Of a stretch of DNA of 64,000 nucleotides, positions 18,673 to 27,948 are shown piece after piece. Both the position numbers and the translations under genes were made by a program. The notes under the pieces were generated by a model. That model was given only the letters and a program-made list of their open reading frames with translations, made no database searches and was not told where the DNA came from. Positions within the stretch are counted from its first letter, which is position 1. Each line of letters starts with the position of its first letter. Origin of the DNA: Segniliparus rugosus ATCC BAA-974 (GTDB lineage: Bacteria; Actinomycetota; Actinomycetes; Mycobacteriales; Mycobacteriaceae); NCBI RefSeq assembly GCF_000185725.2, contig NZ_KI391954.1:558001-622000 (forward strand), read 5' to 3'.

Positions 18673-18807
18673 TCAGGCCGCGGCTTCGCCGCCGACGAGC
18701 GACCCGAAGGAGAGCGCGCCGAGCAGCAGGGCTCGGGCGACGGTGAATCGGGAGCGGCCCTCGGTCCGCTCCGAATCCGAGGGCGTTTTGTTCTCTCGGT
18801 CGCGCAT
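18673..18807 (-). CDS. Micro-protein with one membrane helix
   Basis: 44-residue peptide MRDRENKTPSDSERTEGRSR followed by a hydrophobic helix (FTVARALLLGALSFGSLVGG). A strong SD (AAGGAGGAG, complement in 18810-18819) precedes the ATG at 18807, which is the main support. It converges on the M13 gene. A 28-bp palindrome lies about 60 bp upstream and could be its operator. No family recognised. Confidence 0.5.
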   Translation of the reverse strand: MRDRENKTPSDSERTEGRSRFTVARALLLGALSFGSLVGGEAAA

Positions 18808-18864
18808 GATCTCCTCCTTGAGACCGTCTTCACGGGACGGCCGCGCTACGAGCGGGGCCTTTCC

Positions 18865-18892
18865 CGCCATGTTACCTGACAGTAACATGGCG
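18865..18892. promoter_or_regulatory. Perfect 11-6-11 palindrome, possible operator
   Basis: CGCCATGTTAC (18865-18875), 6-nt spacer, GTAACATGGCG (18882-18892). The arrangement resembles a TetR- or GntR-type operator for the micro-protein or the secreted protein gene on either side. No regulator gene is adjacent. Confidence 0.45.
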
Positions 18893-18988
18893 TGCCGCGC
18901 GCGGGCCTTCGCCGTGTGGCTCCCGCCCGCGCTCGTCGCGCAGGAGTTCGCCGCGATCTCCCGTCGGCGGCGAGGCCGGGCCCGGAGG

Positions 18989-19984
18989 TCAGATCCGGGA
19001 CATGCCGACGGTCGGCGTGATGGTGCAGGAGTGCTGGTCGCCTTCGGGGGTCTTCGCGGTCACCGTGCCGTAGACCGTGGAAAGGACGCGGCCCTTGCCG
19101 GTCGGGATGATCGCGGTGAACGTGGCGGGGCCGGTGGTGGCGTTGATCGCGGGGTTGGGGAGCAGGATCGCCTGGCCCTTGACCCCGGTGTCGAGGTTGA
19201 ACCAGTTCACCGAGAGCGGATGCGCCTCGTCGGTCACGGCGGGGCCGGTGCCGAGGGCGGTGAAGACGTAGCCCGCCTCGCCTTCCTTGGGTCCGGGGGC
19301 CGGGGCCTCCTGCGGGCCGGCGGTGACCAGCGCCTTGCCGATGGCGTTCCCGGCTCCCTCCGAGCCCTCGATGCAGTTCATGCCGATTGTCGGCAGCATG
19401 AACTCCTGGATTTTCGGCGCTGACTCGTCCCCGTCCGGGAGCGCGGGCGATCCTGGCGCGTTGTCCTGGCCGGGGGCGGGCGGCGCGGGCATGGCGGGCG
19501 GGGGCTCCTGGCCTCTGAGCATGGCCGCGGCCTGGTACATCGAGTTCCGGTACTCCGGGGGAAGATTCGCCTGGCCGAGGACGTTCTCCACCTGCTGGAG
19601 CAGCAGCTGGGTCTGGGCGGCGTCGCGCACGCCGGGCTCCGAGACGGCTCCGATGAGGGCGGGGATGTACGAGGTGGCGGCCTGGATCACCTGGGGGTCG
19701 ATGGTCACCTGGTTGAGTGTCTGCGGGATCGCGGGCAGGCCCTGCGGGAGCGAGGACAGGGAGACCGGGGCTCCTGGGGTCGGATCGACCGGCACTCCGG
19801 GGGCAGGCTCGAGCGTGGCGATCTCGGGGTCGGCCGAGGCGGGGGCGAGTCCGATGAGCGCCGCCGCGAGCAGCGCGCCCGCGAACGCGCGCGGAGCGCG
19901 AGAGCCCGGCGCGGTGCGCGTTCGGGCAGCGCGGCCTTTCGAGCTGGCCACGATTTTCTGCGGAAGTGCGCGCTGCTGCGACAT
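18989..19984 (-). CDS. Secreted Ala/Pro-rich protein, unknown
   Basis: 331-residue exported protein. A long basic n-region and hydrophobic segment (FAGALLAAALIGLAPASA) form a signal peptide. A helical middle part (LNQVTIDPQVIQAATSY, LLLQQVENVLGQANLPPEYRN), a Pro-rich linker and a C-terminal beta-rich domain (about 210-331) with two cysteines (GMNCIEG and HSCTITP) follow. The last domain ends PTVGMSRI. I cannot name the family; similar exported proteins occur in mycolate actinobacteria. ATG at 19984 chosen because AGGAGA precedes it. Confidence 0.7.
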   Translation of the reverse strand: MSQQRALPQKIVASSKGRAARTRTAPGSRAPRAFAGALLAAALIGLAPASADPEIATLEPAPGVPVDPTPGAPVSLSSLPQGLPAIPQTLNQVTIDPQVIQAATSYIPALIGAVSEPGVRDAAQTQLLLQQVENVLGQANLPPEYRNSMYQAAAMLRGQEPPPAMPAPPAPGQDNAPGSPALPDGDESAPKIQEFMLPTIGMNCIEGSEGAGNAIGKALVTAGPQEAPAPGPKEGEAGYVFTALGTGPAVTDEAHPLSVNWFNLDTGVKGQAILLPNPAINATTGPATFTAIIPTGKGRVLSTVYGTVTAKTPEGDQHSCTITPTVGMSRI

Positions 19985-20191
19985 GACGGGAGTCTCCTGT
20001 TGCCTGTGTGACGGATGTGGCGTGATTGACGTTCGGGCCATGGTCGCCCATATCGTCGGCTCGTTTTGCTATTTCCGCGCCGACCTGGGGTGACGTGACG
20101 CAATCGTGACGCATCTCGTGTGAAACGGTGATCGCGTGCGATACTGCAGGGAGTTTTTTGGCGGAATGGAGACTGCAGCGAGGAAGGCAGA

Positions 20192-21907
20192 GTGACACCT
20201 ATGCGGCGAGCGGTGCGGACGTTGGGCTTCGGGCTCGCGCTCGCCGTCGGGGGCTCCGGTTGTTACGACTCGACCGCCGACGGGCGCTCGTCCACGAGCG
20301 CGCCGAGCGCCGCCCCGCCTGGCCCGCGCTCGGTCGTGGTCGCGGTGGACGGGGTCGGAGTCGGCGACGGCGGCTTCAACCCGCATCTGGCCGCCGACCT
20401 CTCCGAGGCCACGGCCGCCGTCGCCTCGTTGACGCTGCCGAGCCCGTTCCGGCCGGTCGCGGACCCGTCCGCGCCAGGCGGAGTCGTCTGGCATATGGAC
20501 CGCTCGTTCCTCACTGTCGCGGAGGTCGTGAGCCACGCCCCGTTCACCGTCCGGTACCGGGTGCGCGACGAGGCGCAATGGTCGGACGGCGCGCCGATCG
20601 CGGCGGAGGACTTCCAATACTTGTGGCGCCAAATGACGACCCAGCCCGGCGTCGCCGCCCCGGCGGGCTACGGGCTGATCGATGAGATCCGCTCCGGCAG
20701 CGGCGGGAAAGAGGTCACGGTCGTCTTCCGGGACGAGTACCCGCGATGGCAGGAGCTGTTCGCGAACCTCCTGCCCGCCCATGTCGGGCGGGACGACCTC
20801 GGCGGTTTCCCCCGCGCCTTCGCGAACGGGATCACAGTGGCGGGCGGCAGCTTCCGGGTGGAGCACATGGACCGCAATAAAGAGGAAGTGGAGCTGGTCC
20901 GAAACGACCGCTACTGGGATTCCCCCGCGTGGGCGGACAAGATCCTGCTGCGCCGGATGGGCTCGGGGACGCAGCTCGCTGCGGCCCTGCGCAGCAAGGA
21001 GGCGCAGCTCGTCCTCGTGCACGGCAGCGCCTCCGTGCTCGCGCAGCTGCAGGCGGTCCCACAAGTGCGCGCGGAAGTCCAAGCAGGGCAGGCCGCGCTG
21101 AGCATCACCCTCAACGCCCGCGCCGCGCGGCTGCGCGATGTGGAGACGCGCCGGACGCTGCTCGGCGTGCTCGACCAGGGCCTGCTCGCCCGTATCGGCG
21201 CGCAGGACGCGGTGGCGCTGCCCGCCGAGGGCGCCGAGCCCCCGGAGCGGATCATGCCGGACCAGGCGAGGGAGAAGCTCTTGCAGCAGGGATATGCCCC
21301 GCTCGCGGCGAGTTTGCCGCCCGGAGCCGGGGCCCCGCCGATCCTCGGCAAGGACGGGCAGCCGTTCACGATGGTCATCGGGGTGGAGCAGAACGACTCG
21401 CGGGCGTTCGCGGTCGCCAGCACGGCGGCGGACCAGTGGCGGTCGGTCGGCGTCGCCGCCTCCGTCGCGCAGTTCGCGCCGGAAGAACTCTATGGTTCGG
21501 CGCTGCGCGAGAACAAAGCGCAGGCGATTGTGGGCTGGTCCGAGGCGGGCGGCGACCTCGCCGCCGAGCTGTACTCCCGCTACGGCTGTCCGGACCGGAC
21601 AGATCGGCCGGGGCAGCAAGGGGATTCGGCTTCGGTGGACCCGGTCGGCGTCGGGGGGGTGCGCAACCTCGCGGGCGTGTGCCTGCCGGACCTGCAAGCC
21701 GACTTCCTCCGGGCGCTCAGCGGCCGGCTGTCCTCATCGGAATTGCAGGCCGAGGCACTGCCCCGGTTGACGGCGTTGGCCGTGGAGCTGCCGCTCATGC
21801 GCGACGCCGGTTTGCTCGCCGCCGGGCCGGGGATCAGCGGCGTCGCGTTCGGAACTCCCTCGGTCGTCGGACCGATGGCAGGGGCTGCGAGTTGGGAGCT
21901 GCATTGA
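20192..21907 (+). CDS. lpqW: LpqW-type lipoprotein (Rv1166 homologue)
   Basis: 571-residue lipoprotein (GSGC, Cys24) with the fold of family 5 (oligopeptide) ABC-transporter binding proteins: YRVRDEAQWSDGAPI and EDFQYLWRQM, and VELVRNDRYWDSP, are the typical SBP_bac_5 stretches. In mycobacteria LpqW is not a transporter component but helps route mannolipids to lipoarabinomannan; that role is transferred here by similarity and by position before mshB and fbiC (Rv1166, Rv1170, Rv1173 order). No permease genes are adjacent. The start is GTG 20192 or ATG 20201. Overlaps mshB by 4 nt. Confidence 0.8.
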   Translation: MTPMRRAVRTLGFGLALAVGGSGCYDSTADGRSSTSAPSAAPPGPRSVVVAVDGVGVGDGGFNPHLAADLSEATAAVASLTLPSPFRPVADPSAPGGVVWHMDRSFLTVAEVVSHAPFTVRYRVRDEAQWSDGAPIAAEDFQYLWRQMTTQPGVAAPAGYGLIDEIRSGSGGKEVTVVFRDEYPRWQELFANLLPAHVGRDDLGGFPRAFANGITVAGGSFRVEHMDRNKEEVELVRNDRYWDSPAWADKILLRRMGSGTQLAAALRSKEAQLVLVHGSASVLAQLQAVPQVRAEVQAGQAALSITLNARAARLRDVETRRTLLGVLDQGLLARIGAQDAVALPAEGAEPPERIMPDQAREKLLQQGYAPLAASLPPGAGAPPILGKDGQPFTMVIGVEQNDSRAFAVASTAADQWRSVGVAASVAQFAPEELYGSALRENKAQAIVGWSEAGGDLAAELYSRYGCPDRTDRPGQQGDSASVDPVGVGGVRNLAGVCLPDLQADFLRALSGRLSSSELQAEALPRLTALAVELPLMRDAGLLAAGPGISGVAFGTPSVVGPMAGAASWELH

Positions 21908-22827
21908 ACGACAAGGGCAGGGCTCGGGCGCTTTTCATTTTCGCGCACCCGGACGACGAGACGATTCTCTGCGGCGGCGCGATGGCGCGCCTCGCCGCCG
22001 AAGGCGTCGAAGTGTCGGTGCTGACTTGCACGTTGGGCGAGGAAGGGGAGGTCATCGCGCCCGCCCTGCGGGAACTCGCGGCGGATCGCGCCGACCAGCT
22101 CGGCGGATGGCGGATCGCGGAGCTGCGCGCCGCGCTGGACCGGCTCGGCTCGCCGGGCCGGGGGTCCGTGATCGGTCAACACTTCCTCGGCGGAGCGGGA
22201 AGATGGCGGGACTCCGGCATGGCCGCCGGACGGAACACGCACCAGCGCGCGTTCGTGGCCGGCGATTTCGGCGAGCAGTCCCGAGCCGCCGCGAAGACGA
22301 TCCGCGAGACGCGGCCCCATGTGGTGGTCACCCACGACCCCGGCGGGGGATACGGGCACCGGGACCACGTCCACGCCAACCGCATCGCCGTCGAGGCGGT
22401 CAAGATCGCGGCGGCCGAGGCGCATCGGGAGCTGGGCCCCTCGTGGCAGATCGCGAAACTGTACTGGGCGGGCGTCGGCAGGTCGATGTGGAAGGCCGAG
22501 GTCGAAGCGCTCGCCGCGCAGCCGATCCCCGAGGGGTTCCACGTCGTGGACCCCGATGTCGCCAAACCGTGGCAGGACGACGAGGTCACGACGGTCTTCG
22601 ACATCGGCGAGTTCCGCTCCGCGAAACTCGCCGCGCTGGCCGAGCACGCCACGCAGATCACCGTCCACCCGGAGCTGGAGACGTTCGCCCTGTCCAACAA
22701 GGCGCTCAACCCGGTGCCCGGCGAGGAGCACTTCGCGTTGGCGCAGCAGCACCGCGCGCCCGCCCCGCAGCGCGGCGGCGGCCATGCGAGGGAAGACCAC
22801 CTGCTGGCGGGCGTCGTCGTTGTCTGA
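21904..22827 (+). CDS. mshB: N-acetyl-1-D-myo-inositol-2-amino-2-deoxy-glucopyranoside deacetylase
   Basis: 307-residue zinc deacetylase of the second enzymatic step of mycothiol biosynthesis, releasing acetate from GlcNAc-inositol. It belongs to the PF02585 (PIG-L/LmbE) family: AHPDDE near the N-terminus gives H15, D17 and D18, and HDPGGGYGHRDHVHAN supplies the third metal ligand. The start is a TTG at 21904 that overlaps the lpqW stop (TTGA), indicating translational coupling. It overlaps the next small membrane protein by 8 nt. Confidence 0.93.
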   Translation: MNDKGRARALFIFAHPDDETILCGGAMARLAAEGVEVSVLTCTLGEEGEVIAPALRELAADRADQLGGWRIAELRAALDRLGSPGRGSVIGQHFLGGAGRWRDSGMAAGRNTHQRAFVAGDFGEQSRAAAKTIRETRPHVVVTHDPGGGYGHRDHVHANRIAVEAVKIAAAEAHRELGPSWQIAKLYWAGVGRSMWKAEVEALAAQPIPEGFHVVDPDVAKPWQDDEVTTVFDIGEFRSAKLAALAEHATQITVHPELETFALSNKALNPVPGEEHFALAQQHRAPAPQRGGGHAREDHLLAGVVVV

Positions 22828-23206
22828 CCGCGCCGCGCCAGGCGGTCGCGCCCTCACCGCGTGGAACGCGGTCCTGCTCGCGGCGCTCAGCCTCCTCTCC
22901 GCTTTCGAAGCGCTCGTCGGCGCGTTCTATCTGCCGCTATGGTGGGACGGGCGGCCGTTCCCGGTGACCGCGCTGGTCTGCGGCGCGCTCAACGTCGCGA
23001 TCGCGCTGGCCGCCACCTGGGCTTCGCCGAGGGCGGGGCTGCTCCCGCTGGCGGTCTGGTTGCTCGTCTGCGTGGTTTGCCTTGTGCCGGGACCAGGCGG
23101 GAGCCGGATATTGCTCTTCGCGATTGCGGATTGGCGGGCCCCGTTGTTCCTGGCGGCAGGGGCGATCCCCGCCGTCGTCGCGAGACGACGCCTCAGGAGG
23201 GAATAA
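22820..23206 (+). CDS. Small four-helix membrane protein (Rv1171-like)
   Basis: 128-residue hydrophobic protein with four predicted helices (around 14-35, 42-63, 70-90 and 97-115) and a basic tail (VARRRLRRE). It sits between mshB and fbiC, like Rv1171 in M. tuberculosis, whose function is unknown. The only plausible start is the TTG at 22820, inside the 3' end of mshB, so it is probably translated by coupling. Confidence 0.7.
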   Translation: MSDRAAPGGRALTAWNAVLLAALSLLSAFEALVGAFYLPLWWDGRPFPVTALVCGALNVAIALAATWASPRAGLLPLAVWLLVCVVCLVPGPGGSRILLFAIADWRAPLFLAAGAIPAVVARRRLRRE

Positions 23207-23223
23207 CCTCAGCGCGGTCGGCG

Positions 23224-23229
23224 TAGTAT
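23224..23229 (+). promoter_or_regulatory. -10 hexamer TAGTAT, leaderless start of fbiC
   Basis: TAGTAT, then CTCCGT, then the GTG at 23236; no Shine-Dalgarno sequence. Confidence 0.5.
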
Positions 23230-23235
23230 CTCCGT

Positions 23236-25803
23236 GTGACCGCTTCTGCTTCCGCCATGAGACGAGCACTGCGCAGAGCAAGGGACGCAGTGACGCTCAA
23301 CCAGGACGAGATCGAGGTCTTGCTCGCGGCGCGTGGGGAGGACCTCGAAGACCTCGTCCGTTCGGCGAGCCGGGTCCGGGACGCCGGGTTGGCGGCCGAG
23401 GGGCGAGGGGGGATCGTCACCTACTCGCGGAAAGTCTTCATCCCATTGACCCGGCTCTGCCGGGACCGCTGCCACTACTGCACGTTCGTCACCAGCCCCG
23501 CCAAGCTGCGCGAAGCGGGCCAGGGCTTGTATTTGGAGCCGGACGAAGTGCTCGCCATCGCGCGCCAGGGCGCGGAGCTCGGCTGCAAAGAGGCGTTGTT
23601 CACCCTCGGCGACCGCCCGGAGGACCGCTGGCCACAGGCGCGGCAGTGGCTCGACGAGCGGGGCTACGACTCCACGCTCGCCTACGTGCGGGCCATGTCG
23701 ATCCGCGTGCTGGAGGAGACGGGCCTGCTGCCGCACCTGAACCCCGGCGTGATGAGCTGGGAGGAGATGGCCCGCCTCAAGCCGGTGGCCCCGTCGATGG
23801 GGATGATGCTGGAAACCTCCTCCCAGCGCCTGTTCACCGAGAAAGGCCAGGCGCACTTCGGCAGCCCGGACAAAGACCCCGAGGTCAGGCTCCAAGTCAT
23901 CACCGAAGCTGGGCGGTTGAACATCCCCTTCACCACCGGCCTTCTGGTGGGGATCGGGGAGTCGCTGGCCGAGCGCGCGCTGACCATCCTGGACCTGCGC
24001 CGCCTGTCGAAGGCGTACGGCCACGTCCAAGAGGTGATTGTGCAGAACTTCCGCGCGAAACCGGACACGGCGATGCGCGCGACCCCGGACGCGGAGTTCG
24101 AGGAGTTCCTGGCGACCATCGCGACCACGCGCGTGGTCCTCGGCCCGTCGGCGCGCATCCAAGCCCCGCCGAACTTGGTCTCGGCAGGGGAATGCCTGCG
24201 CCTGCTCGCGGCTGGGGTCGACGACTGGGGCGGAGTCTCCCCGCTCACCCCGGACCACGTCAACCCCGAACGGCCGTGGCCGCACCTTGACACGCTCGCG
24301 GCGATCACCGCTGAGGCCGGATTCACGTTGGTCGAGCGCCTCACCGCGCATCCGAAATACCTTCTCTCGCCTGCGGCATGGGTGGATCCGAGGCTCATCC
24401 CGCACGTGCGGGCGCTCATGGACCCTAAGACGGGGCTCGCGAACGCGGACGCGAGGCCGGTCGGCCTGCCGTGGCAGGAGCCGGACCCGGAGTGGGAGTC
24501 CAGCGGCCGGACCGACCTGCACGCCGGGATCGACGAAAGCGGGCGCAGCACCGACCATCGCAGCGATATGGACCAGGCGTTCGGCGACTGGGAGACGGTG
24601 CGCGAAGCCGCGCGGTCGTTGGCCGCCACGCCCGGAAACAACGACTCGCCCGCTTCGCGAGGGCGAGGCCTCCGCGCCTCCGGCGGTGACGCCGGCCTGA
24701 TCGCAGCGCTCAAACAGGCCGAGCGGGACGCGCGGGCGCTCACCGACGAGCAGTGCCTCGCGCTCGCGACCGCGGACGGGTCGGGGCTCGAAGCCCTGGC
24801 CTCGCTCGCCGACGACCTGCGCCGGGAGGCGGTCGGCGACGACGTCACCTACATCGTCAACCGGAACATCAATTTCACGAACATCTGCTACACCGGCTGC
24901 CGGTTCTGCGCGTTCGCCCAGCGCAAAGGCGACGCGGACGCGTACACGCTTTCCCTTGACGAGGTGGCGGACCGGGCGTGGGAGGCGTATGTGGTCGGGG
25001 CGACCGAGGTCTGCATGCAGGGCGGCATCGACCCGGAGCTGCCCGCGAGCGGCTACCTCGACCTGGTGAAAGCGGTGAAAGCCAGGGTGCCGTCGATGCA
25101 CGTGCACGCCTTCTCGCCGATGGAGATCGTCAACGGCGCGGCTCGGGCGGGAGTTTCCCTGCGGGAATGGCTCATCGCGCTCAAAGAGGCCGGTCTGGAC
25201 ACGATCCCCGGCACCGCCGCCGAGATCCTCGACGACGAGGTGCGCTGGGTGCTCACCAAGGGCAAGCTGCCGACGAAGAGCTGGATCGACGTGATCACCA
25301 CCGCGCACGAGGTCGGGATCCGGTCCAGCTCCACGATGATGTACGGGCACGTCGACGCGCCCCGGCACTGGGTCTCGCATCTGCGGGTGCTGCAGCAGAT
25401 CCAGGACCGCACCGGCGGGTTCACCGAATTCGTGCCGCTGCCGTTCGTCCATCAGAGCGCGCCGTTGTACCTTGCGGGGGCCGCGCGGCCCGGTCCGACC
25501 CAGCGGGACAACCGCGCGGTGCACGCCCTCGCCCGAGTGATGCTGCACGGCAGGATCGACAACATCCAAGTGAGCTGGGTGAAGCTCGGCCTCGCCGGTT
25601 CGCAGGCGATGCTGCAGGGCGGGGCGAACGACCTCGGCGGCACGCTCATGGAGGAGACGATCTCGCGCATGGCAGGCTCCGAGCACGGCTCCGCGAAGAC
25701 CGTCGCGGAGCTGCGGGCCATCGCCGAGGGGATCGGCAGGCCGGTCCGCCAGCGGGGGACGCTCTACGAGGTCCGGCAAGCGCCCTTGGCCCCGTTGGCC
25801 TGA
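23236..25803 (+). CDS. fbiC: FO synthase, fused CofG-CofH
   Basis: 855-residue bifunctional radical-SAM enzyme making the deazaflavin chromophore FO of coenzyme F420 from a riboflavin precursor and tyrosine. The CofG half (about 1-420) binds its cluster with C75, C79 and C82 (CRDRCHYC). The CofH half (about 480-855) uses C551, C555 and C558 (CYTGCRFC) and has [11 protein letters not shown] and [10 protein letters not shown]. The two-domain fusion is the actinobacterial form. GTG start directly behind a leaderless -10. The lpqW-mshB-fbiC order is conserved with M. tuberculosis. Confidence 0.97.
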   Translation: MTASASAMRRALRRARDAVTLNQDEIEVLLAARGEDLEDLVRSASRVRDAGLAAEGRGGIVTYSRKVFIPLTRLCRDRCHYCTFVTSPAKLREAGQGLYLEPDEVLAIARQGAELGCKEALFTLGDRPEDRWPQARQWLDERGYDSTLAYVRAMSIRVLEETGLLPHLNPGVMSWEEMARLKPVAPSMGMMLETSSQRLFTEKGQAHFGSPDKDPEVRLQVITEAGRLNIPFTTGLLVGIGESLAERALTILDLRRLSKAYGHVQEVIVQNFRAKPDTAMRATPDAEFEEFLATIATTRVVLGPSARIQAPPNLVSAGECLRLLAAGVDDWGGVSPLTPDHVNPERPWPHLDTLAAITAEAGFTLVERLTAHPKYLLSPAAWVDPRLIPHVRALMDPKTGLANADARPVGLPWQEPDPEWESSGRTDLHAGIDESGRSTDHRSDMDQAFGDWETVREAARSLAATPGNNDSPASRGRGLRASGGDAGLIAALKQAERDARALTDEQCLALATADGSGLEALASLADDLRREAVGDDVTYIVNRNINFTNICYTGCRFCAFAQRKGDADAYTLSLDEVADRAWEAYVVGATEVCMQGGIDPELPASGYLDLVKAVKARVPSMHVHAFSPMEIVNGAARAGVSLREWLIALKEAGLDTIPGTAAEILDDEVRWVLTKGKLPTKSWIDVITTAHEVGIRSSSTMMYGHVDAPRHWVSHLRVLQQIQDRTGGFTEFVPLPFVHQSAPLYLAGAARPGPTQRDNRAVHALARVMLHGRIDNIQVSWVKLGLAGSQAMLQGGANDLGGTLMEETISRMAGSEHGSAKTVAELRAIAEGIGRPVRQRGTLYEVRQAPLAPLA

Positions 25804-25822
25804 CCTTCGGCCCTCGTCGGCC

Positions 25823-25836
25823 GGGACATATGTCCT
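25823..25836. promoter_or_regulatory. GGGACATATGTCC palindrome, DosR-box-like
   Basis: GGACATATGTCC (25824-25835) is a perfect palindrome and with its left G matches the most conserved GGGAC part of the DosR consensus GGGACTWWAGTCCC. It lies about 70 nt upstream of a candidate -10 (TAAAAT, 25897-25902) for the ferredoxin gene. Differs from consensus at three of 14 positions. Confidence 0.35.
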
Positions 25837-25941
25837 CATTTCCCGAGGGGCCGTCTTTCCGCGCCTCGGTTGCTTGGTTTGCCGTTGCCGCGTTGGTAAA
25901 ATCCGGGAAAATCTCAGGCAATGTCGAGAAAGGAGCGCCGG

Positions 25942-26280
25942 ATGGCATTTGTCGTCGCCGAACCATGCGTGGATGTGCTCGACCGGTCTTGTCTCGAAGA
26001 GTGCCCGGTCGATTGCATGTACACGGGCAATCGGATGGTCTACATCAACCCCGATTTGTGCATCGACTGCGGCGCGTGCGAGCCGGTCTGCCCGGTCGAG
26101 GCGATCTACTTCGAGGACGACGTGCCGGAGGGCTGGAGCGCGTTCCGGCAAGCGAACGCGGAGTTCTTCAAGGATATCCCCGGTTTGCCGGAGCCCGGGT
26201 CGTACTCGGGGAACGGGACCGCCCTCGGCGTGATCGACCACGACGCGCCGTATGTGGCGGCGCTGCCGAAGCGGGTGTGA
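25942..26280 (+). CDS. fdxA: Seven-iron ferredoxin, FdxA-like
   Basis: 112-residue 3Fe-4S/4Fe-4S ferredoxin. The first cysteine set is C9, C17, C21 and C25 (CVDVLDRSCLEECPVDC) and the second is CIDCGACEPVCP. The C-terminal part (VIDHDAPYVAALPKRV) resembles M. tuberculosis FdxA (Rv2007c) more than FdxC. It carries electrons in the cytoplasm; possible partners include cytochromes P450 or F420-linked redox enzymes, but none is adjacent. An SD (AAAGGAG) precedes the ATG at 25942. First of two tandem ferredoxin genes. Confidence 0.88.
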   Translation: MAFVVAEPCVDVLDRSCLEECPVDCMYTGNRMVYINPDLCIDCGACEPVCPVEAIYFEDDVPEGWSAFRQANAEFFKDIPGLPEPGSYSGNGTALGVIDHDAPYVAALPKRV

Positions 26281-26335
26281 CCGCCGCGCGCGCCTCTGCG
26301 GGTTGGTCTTGTTCGAGAGCGCCAGTGTCGGAGAG

Positions 26336-26341
26336 TACACT
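26336..26341 (+). promoter_or_regulatory. Candidate -10 TACACT for the second ferredoxin gene
   Basis: TACACT lies 44 nt before the GTG of the next gene in the 105-bp gap between the two ferredoxins, suggesting the second copy has its own promoter. No convincing -35. Confidence 0.35.
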
Positions 26342-26385
26342 GACAGAACTTCACCAGCCCTGGAGAAAGCATAAAGGAGTGCCCA

Positions 26386-26712
26386 GTGACGTATGTCATC
26401 GCTGAGCCGTGCGTGGACGTGCTCGACAAAGCATGCATCGAAGAGTGCCCTGTCGATTGCATTTACGAAGGTGATCGGATGCTGTACATCCACCCGGACG
26501 AGTGCGTGGACTGCGGCGCGTGCGAGCCGGTCTGCCCGGTCGAGGCGATCTTTTATGAGGACGACGTGCCCGACGAGTGGACCCCGTTCGTGACCGCGAA
26601 CGCGGAGTTCTTCGACGAGCTTGGGTCGCCGGGCGGTGCTGCGAAGGTGGGCAAGACCCCGCACGACGCGGAGTACGTGAAGTCTTTGCCGCAAAAGTCC
26701 TCCCACGAATAA
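26386..26712 (+). CDS. fdxC: Seven-iron ferredoxin, FdxC-like
   Basis: 108-residue ferredoxin, paralogous to the preceding gene over the first 75 residues (CVDVLDKACIEECPVDC; CVDCGACEPVCPVEAIFYED) but with the C-terminus of Rv1177 FdxC (FFDELGSPGGAAKVGKT). Start is a GTG at 26386 with SD AAGGAG 6 nt upstream. Its position just before dapC matches Rv1177-Rv1178. Confidence 0.9.
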   Translation: MTYVIAEPCVDVLDKACIEECPVDCIYEGDRMLYIHPDECVDCGACEPVCPVEAIFYEDDVPDEWTPFVTANAEFFDELGSPGGAAKVGKTPHDAEYVKSLPQKSSHE

Positions 26713-26829
26713 TGGAAGCAACGGTGCGATCCGGAGAATCAAACGGATAAGATCCAAAGGCGCACCGAGCCGACGCGTACGGAGGCGGTGTGGGTACGCG
26801 AGGTGAGGAGCAACGAAGGAGATCGCCGT

Positions 26830-27948
26830 TTGAGCCCCGGATTTGATTTGCCCGATTTTCCGTGGGATTCCCTCGCCGACGCGAAAGCGCTGGCCAAGGC
26901 GCATCCGGACGGGTTCGTCGATCTCTCGGTCGGTTCTCCTGCGGACCCGGTCGCGTCTTCGGCGCGCGCGGCCCTGGCCGCCGCCTCGGACGCGCACGGA
27001 TACCCGGCAACGGCGGGCACGGGCGAGCTTCGCAAGGCGATCGTCTCCGCCGCGGCGCGCGACTTCGATCTGGCGGTCAGCGATGTGCTCCCGGTGATCG
27101 GGGCGAAAGAGGCCATCGCGTGGCTGCCGTTGTTGCTCGGCGCGCGAGAGGGCGACACGGTGGTGATCCCGCGTTTGGCCTACCCGACGTACGAGGTCGC
27201 GGCGCGGCTCGCGCGGGCAGAGGCGGTGCGGGCAGACCACCCTGACGAGCTGCCGCCGCTCGCAAAGCCGCCCGTGCTGTGGTTTTTGAACTCCCCGGCG
27301 AATCCGCACGGCGCGGTGGCTTCGCCCGCTTTGTTGACCGAGATCCTGGCCTGGACCAGGGCGAACGGCACCACTCTCGTCTCCGACGAATGCTATCTGC
27401 GCTTCGCGTGGGAGGGGGAAGCGGTCTCCGCATTGCACCCGAGCGTGGCGGGCGACGAGCCGGTCGGCGTGATCGCCGTGCATTCGCTCTCGAAGATCGC
27501 GAACCTGGCTGGCTACCGGGCCGGGTACATCGCGGGAGACTCGGCCGTCGTCCGCGACCTGCTCGGACTGCGCCGCCACGCGGGGATGATCGTGCCGGAC
27601 CCGGTGCAGGCCGCCGTCGCCGCCGCGTTGCACGACGTGGTGGAGCTGGACGCGCAGCGCGAGCGGTACCTGGCCCGCCGTCAGGCGCTCCGCCCTGCGT
27701 TGGAGCAGGCGGGGTTCCGGGTCGACCACTCCGAGGGCGGGCTGTACCTCTGGGCGACTCGGGAAGAGCCCGCTGAGGCGACTGTCGGCTGGTTCGCCGA
27801 GCGCGGCGTGCTCGTCGCGCCGGGCTCGTTCTACGGGCCCGACGGCGAGCGGCACGTCCGGGTGGCGTTGACCGCGACGGACGAGGATATCGCGGCAGTC
27901 GTGCGGCGCCTGCGCTCTGTCTCAGCCGCCGACGGGCTGGCTCGATGA
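26830..27948 (+). CDS. dapC: N-succinyldiaminopimelate aminotransferase
   Basis: 372-residue class I/II PLP aminotransferase of lysine/meso-diaminopimelate synthesis. Landmarks: YPATAGTGELRKAI, WFLNSPANPHGAVAS, VSDECYLRFAW, and the PLP-binding Lys in VHSLSKIANLAGYRAGY. The TTG at 26830 is chosen because AAGGAG (26816-26821) lies 8 nt upstream. Position after fdxC equals Rv1178. Its stop overlaps the ATG of the acyl-CoA synthetase (ATGA). Confidence 0.9.
   Translation: MSPGFDLPDFPWDSLADAKALAKAHPDGFVDLSVGSPADPVASSARAALAAASDAHGYPATAGTGELRKAIVSAAARDFDLAVSDVLPVIGAKEAIAWLPLLLGAREGDTVVIPRLAYPTYEVAARLARAEAVRADHPDELPPLAKPPVLWFLNSPANPHGAVASPALLTEILAWTRANGTTLVSDECYLRFAWEGEAVSALHPSVAGDEPVGVIAVHSLSKIANLAGYRAGYIAGDSAVVRDLLGLRRHAGMIVPDPVQAAVAAALHDVVELDAQRERYLARRQALRPALEQAGFRVDHSEGGLYLWATREEPAEATVGWFAERGVLVAPGSFYGPDGERHVRVALTATDEDIAAVVRRLRSVSAADGLAR

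Noticed and set aside
23209-27855. Very long open frame (over 1500 codons) on the minus strand opposite fbiC, the ferredoxins and dapC
   Set aside because: Low-complexity Arg/His/Pro-rich translation, no family motifs, and it lies antisense to four genes with clear signatures; a product of high GC third positions.
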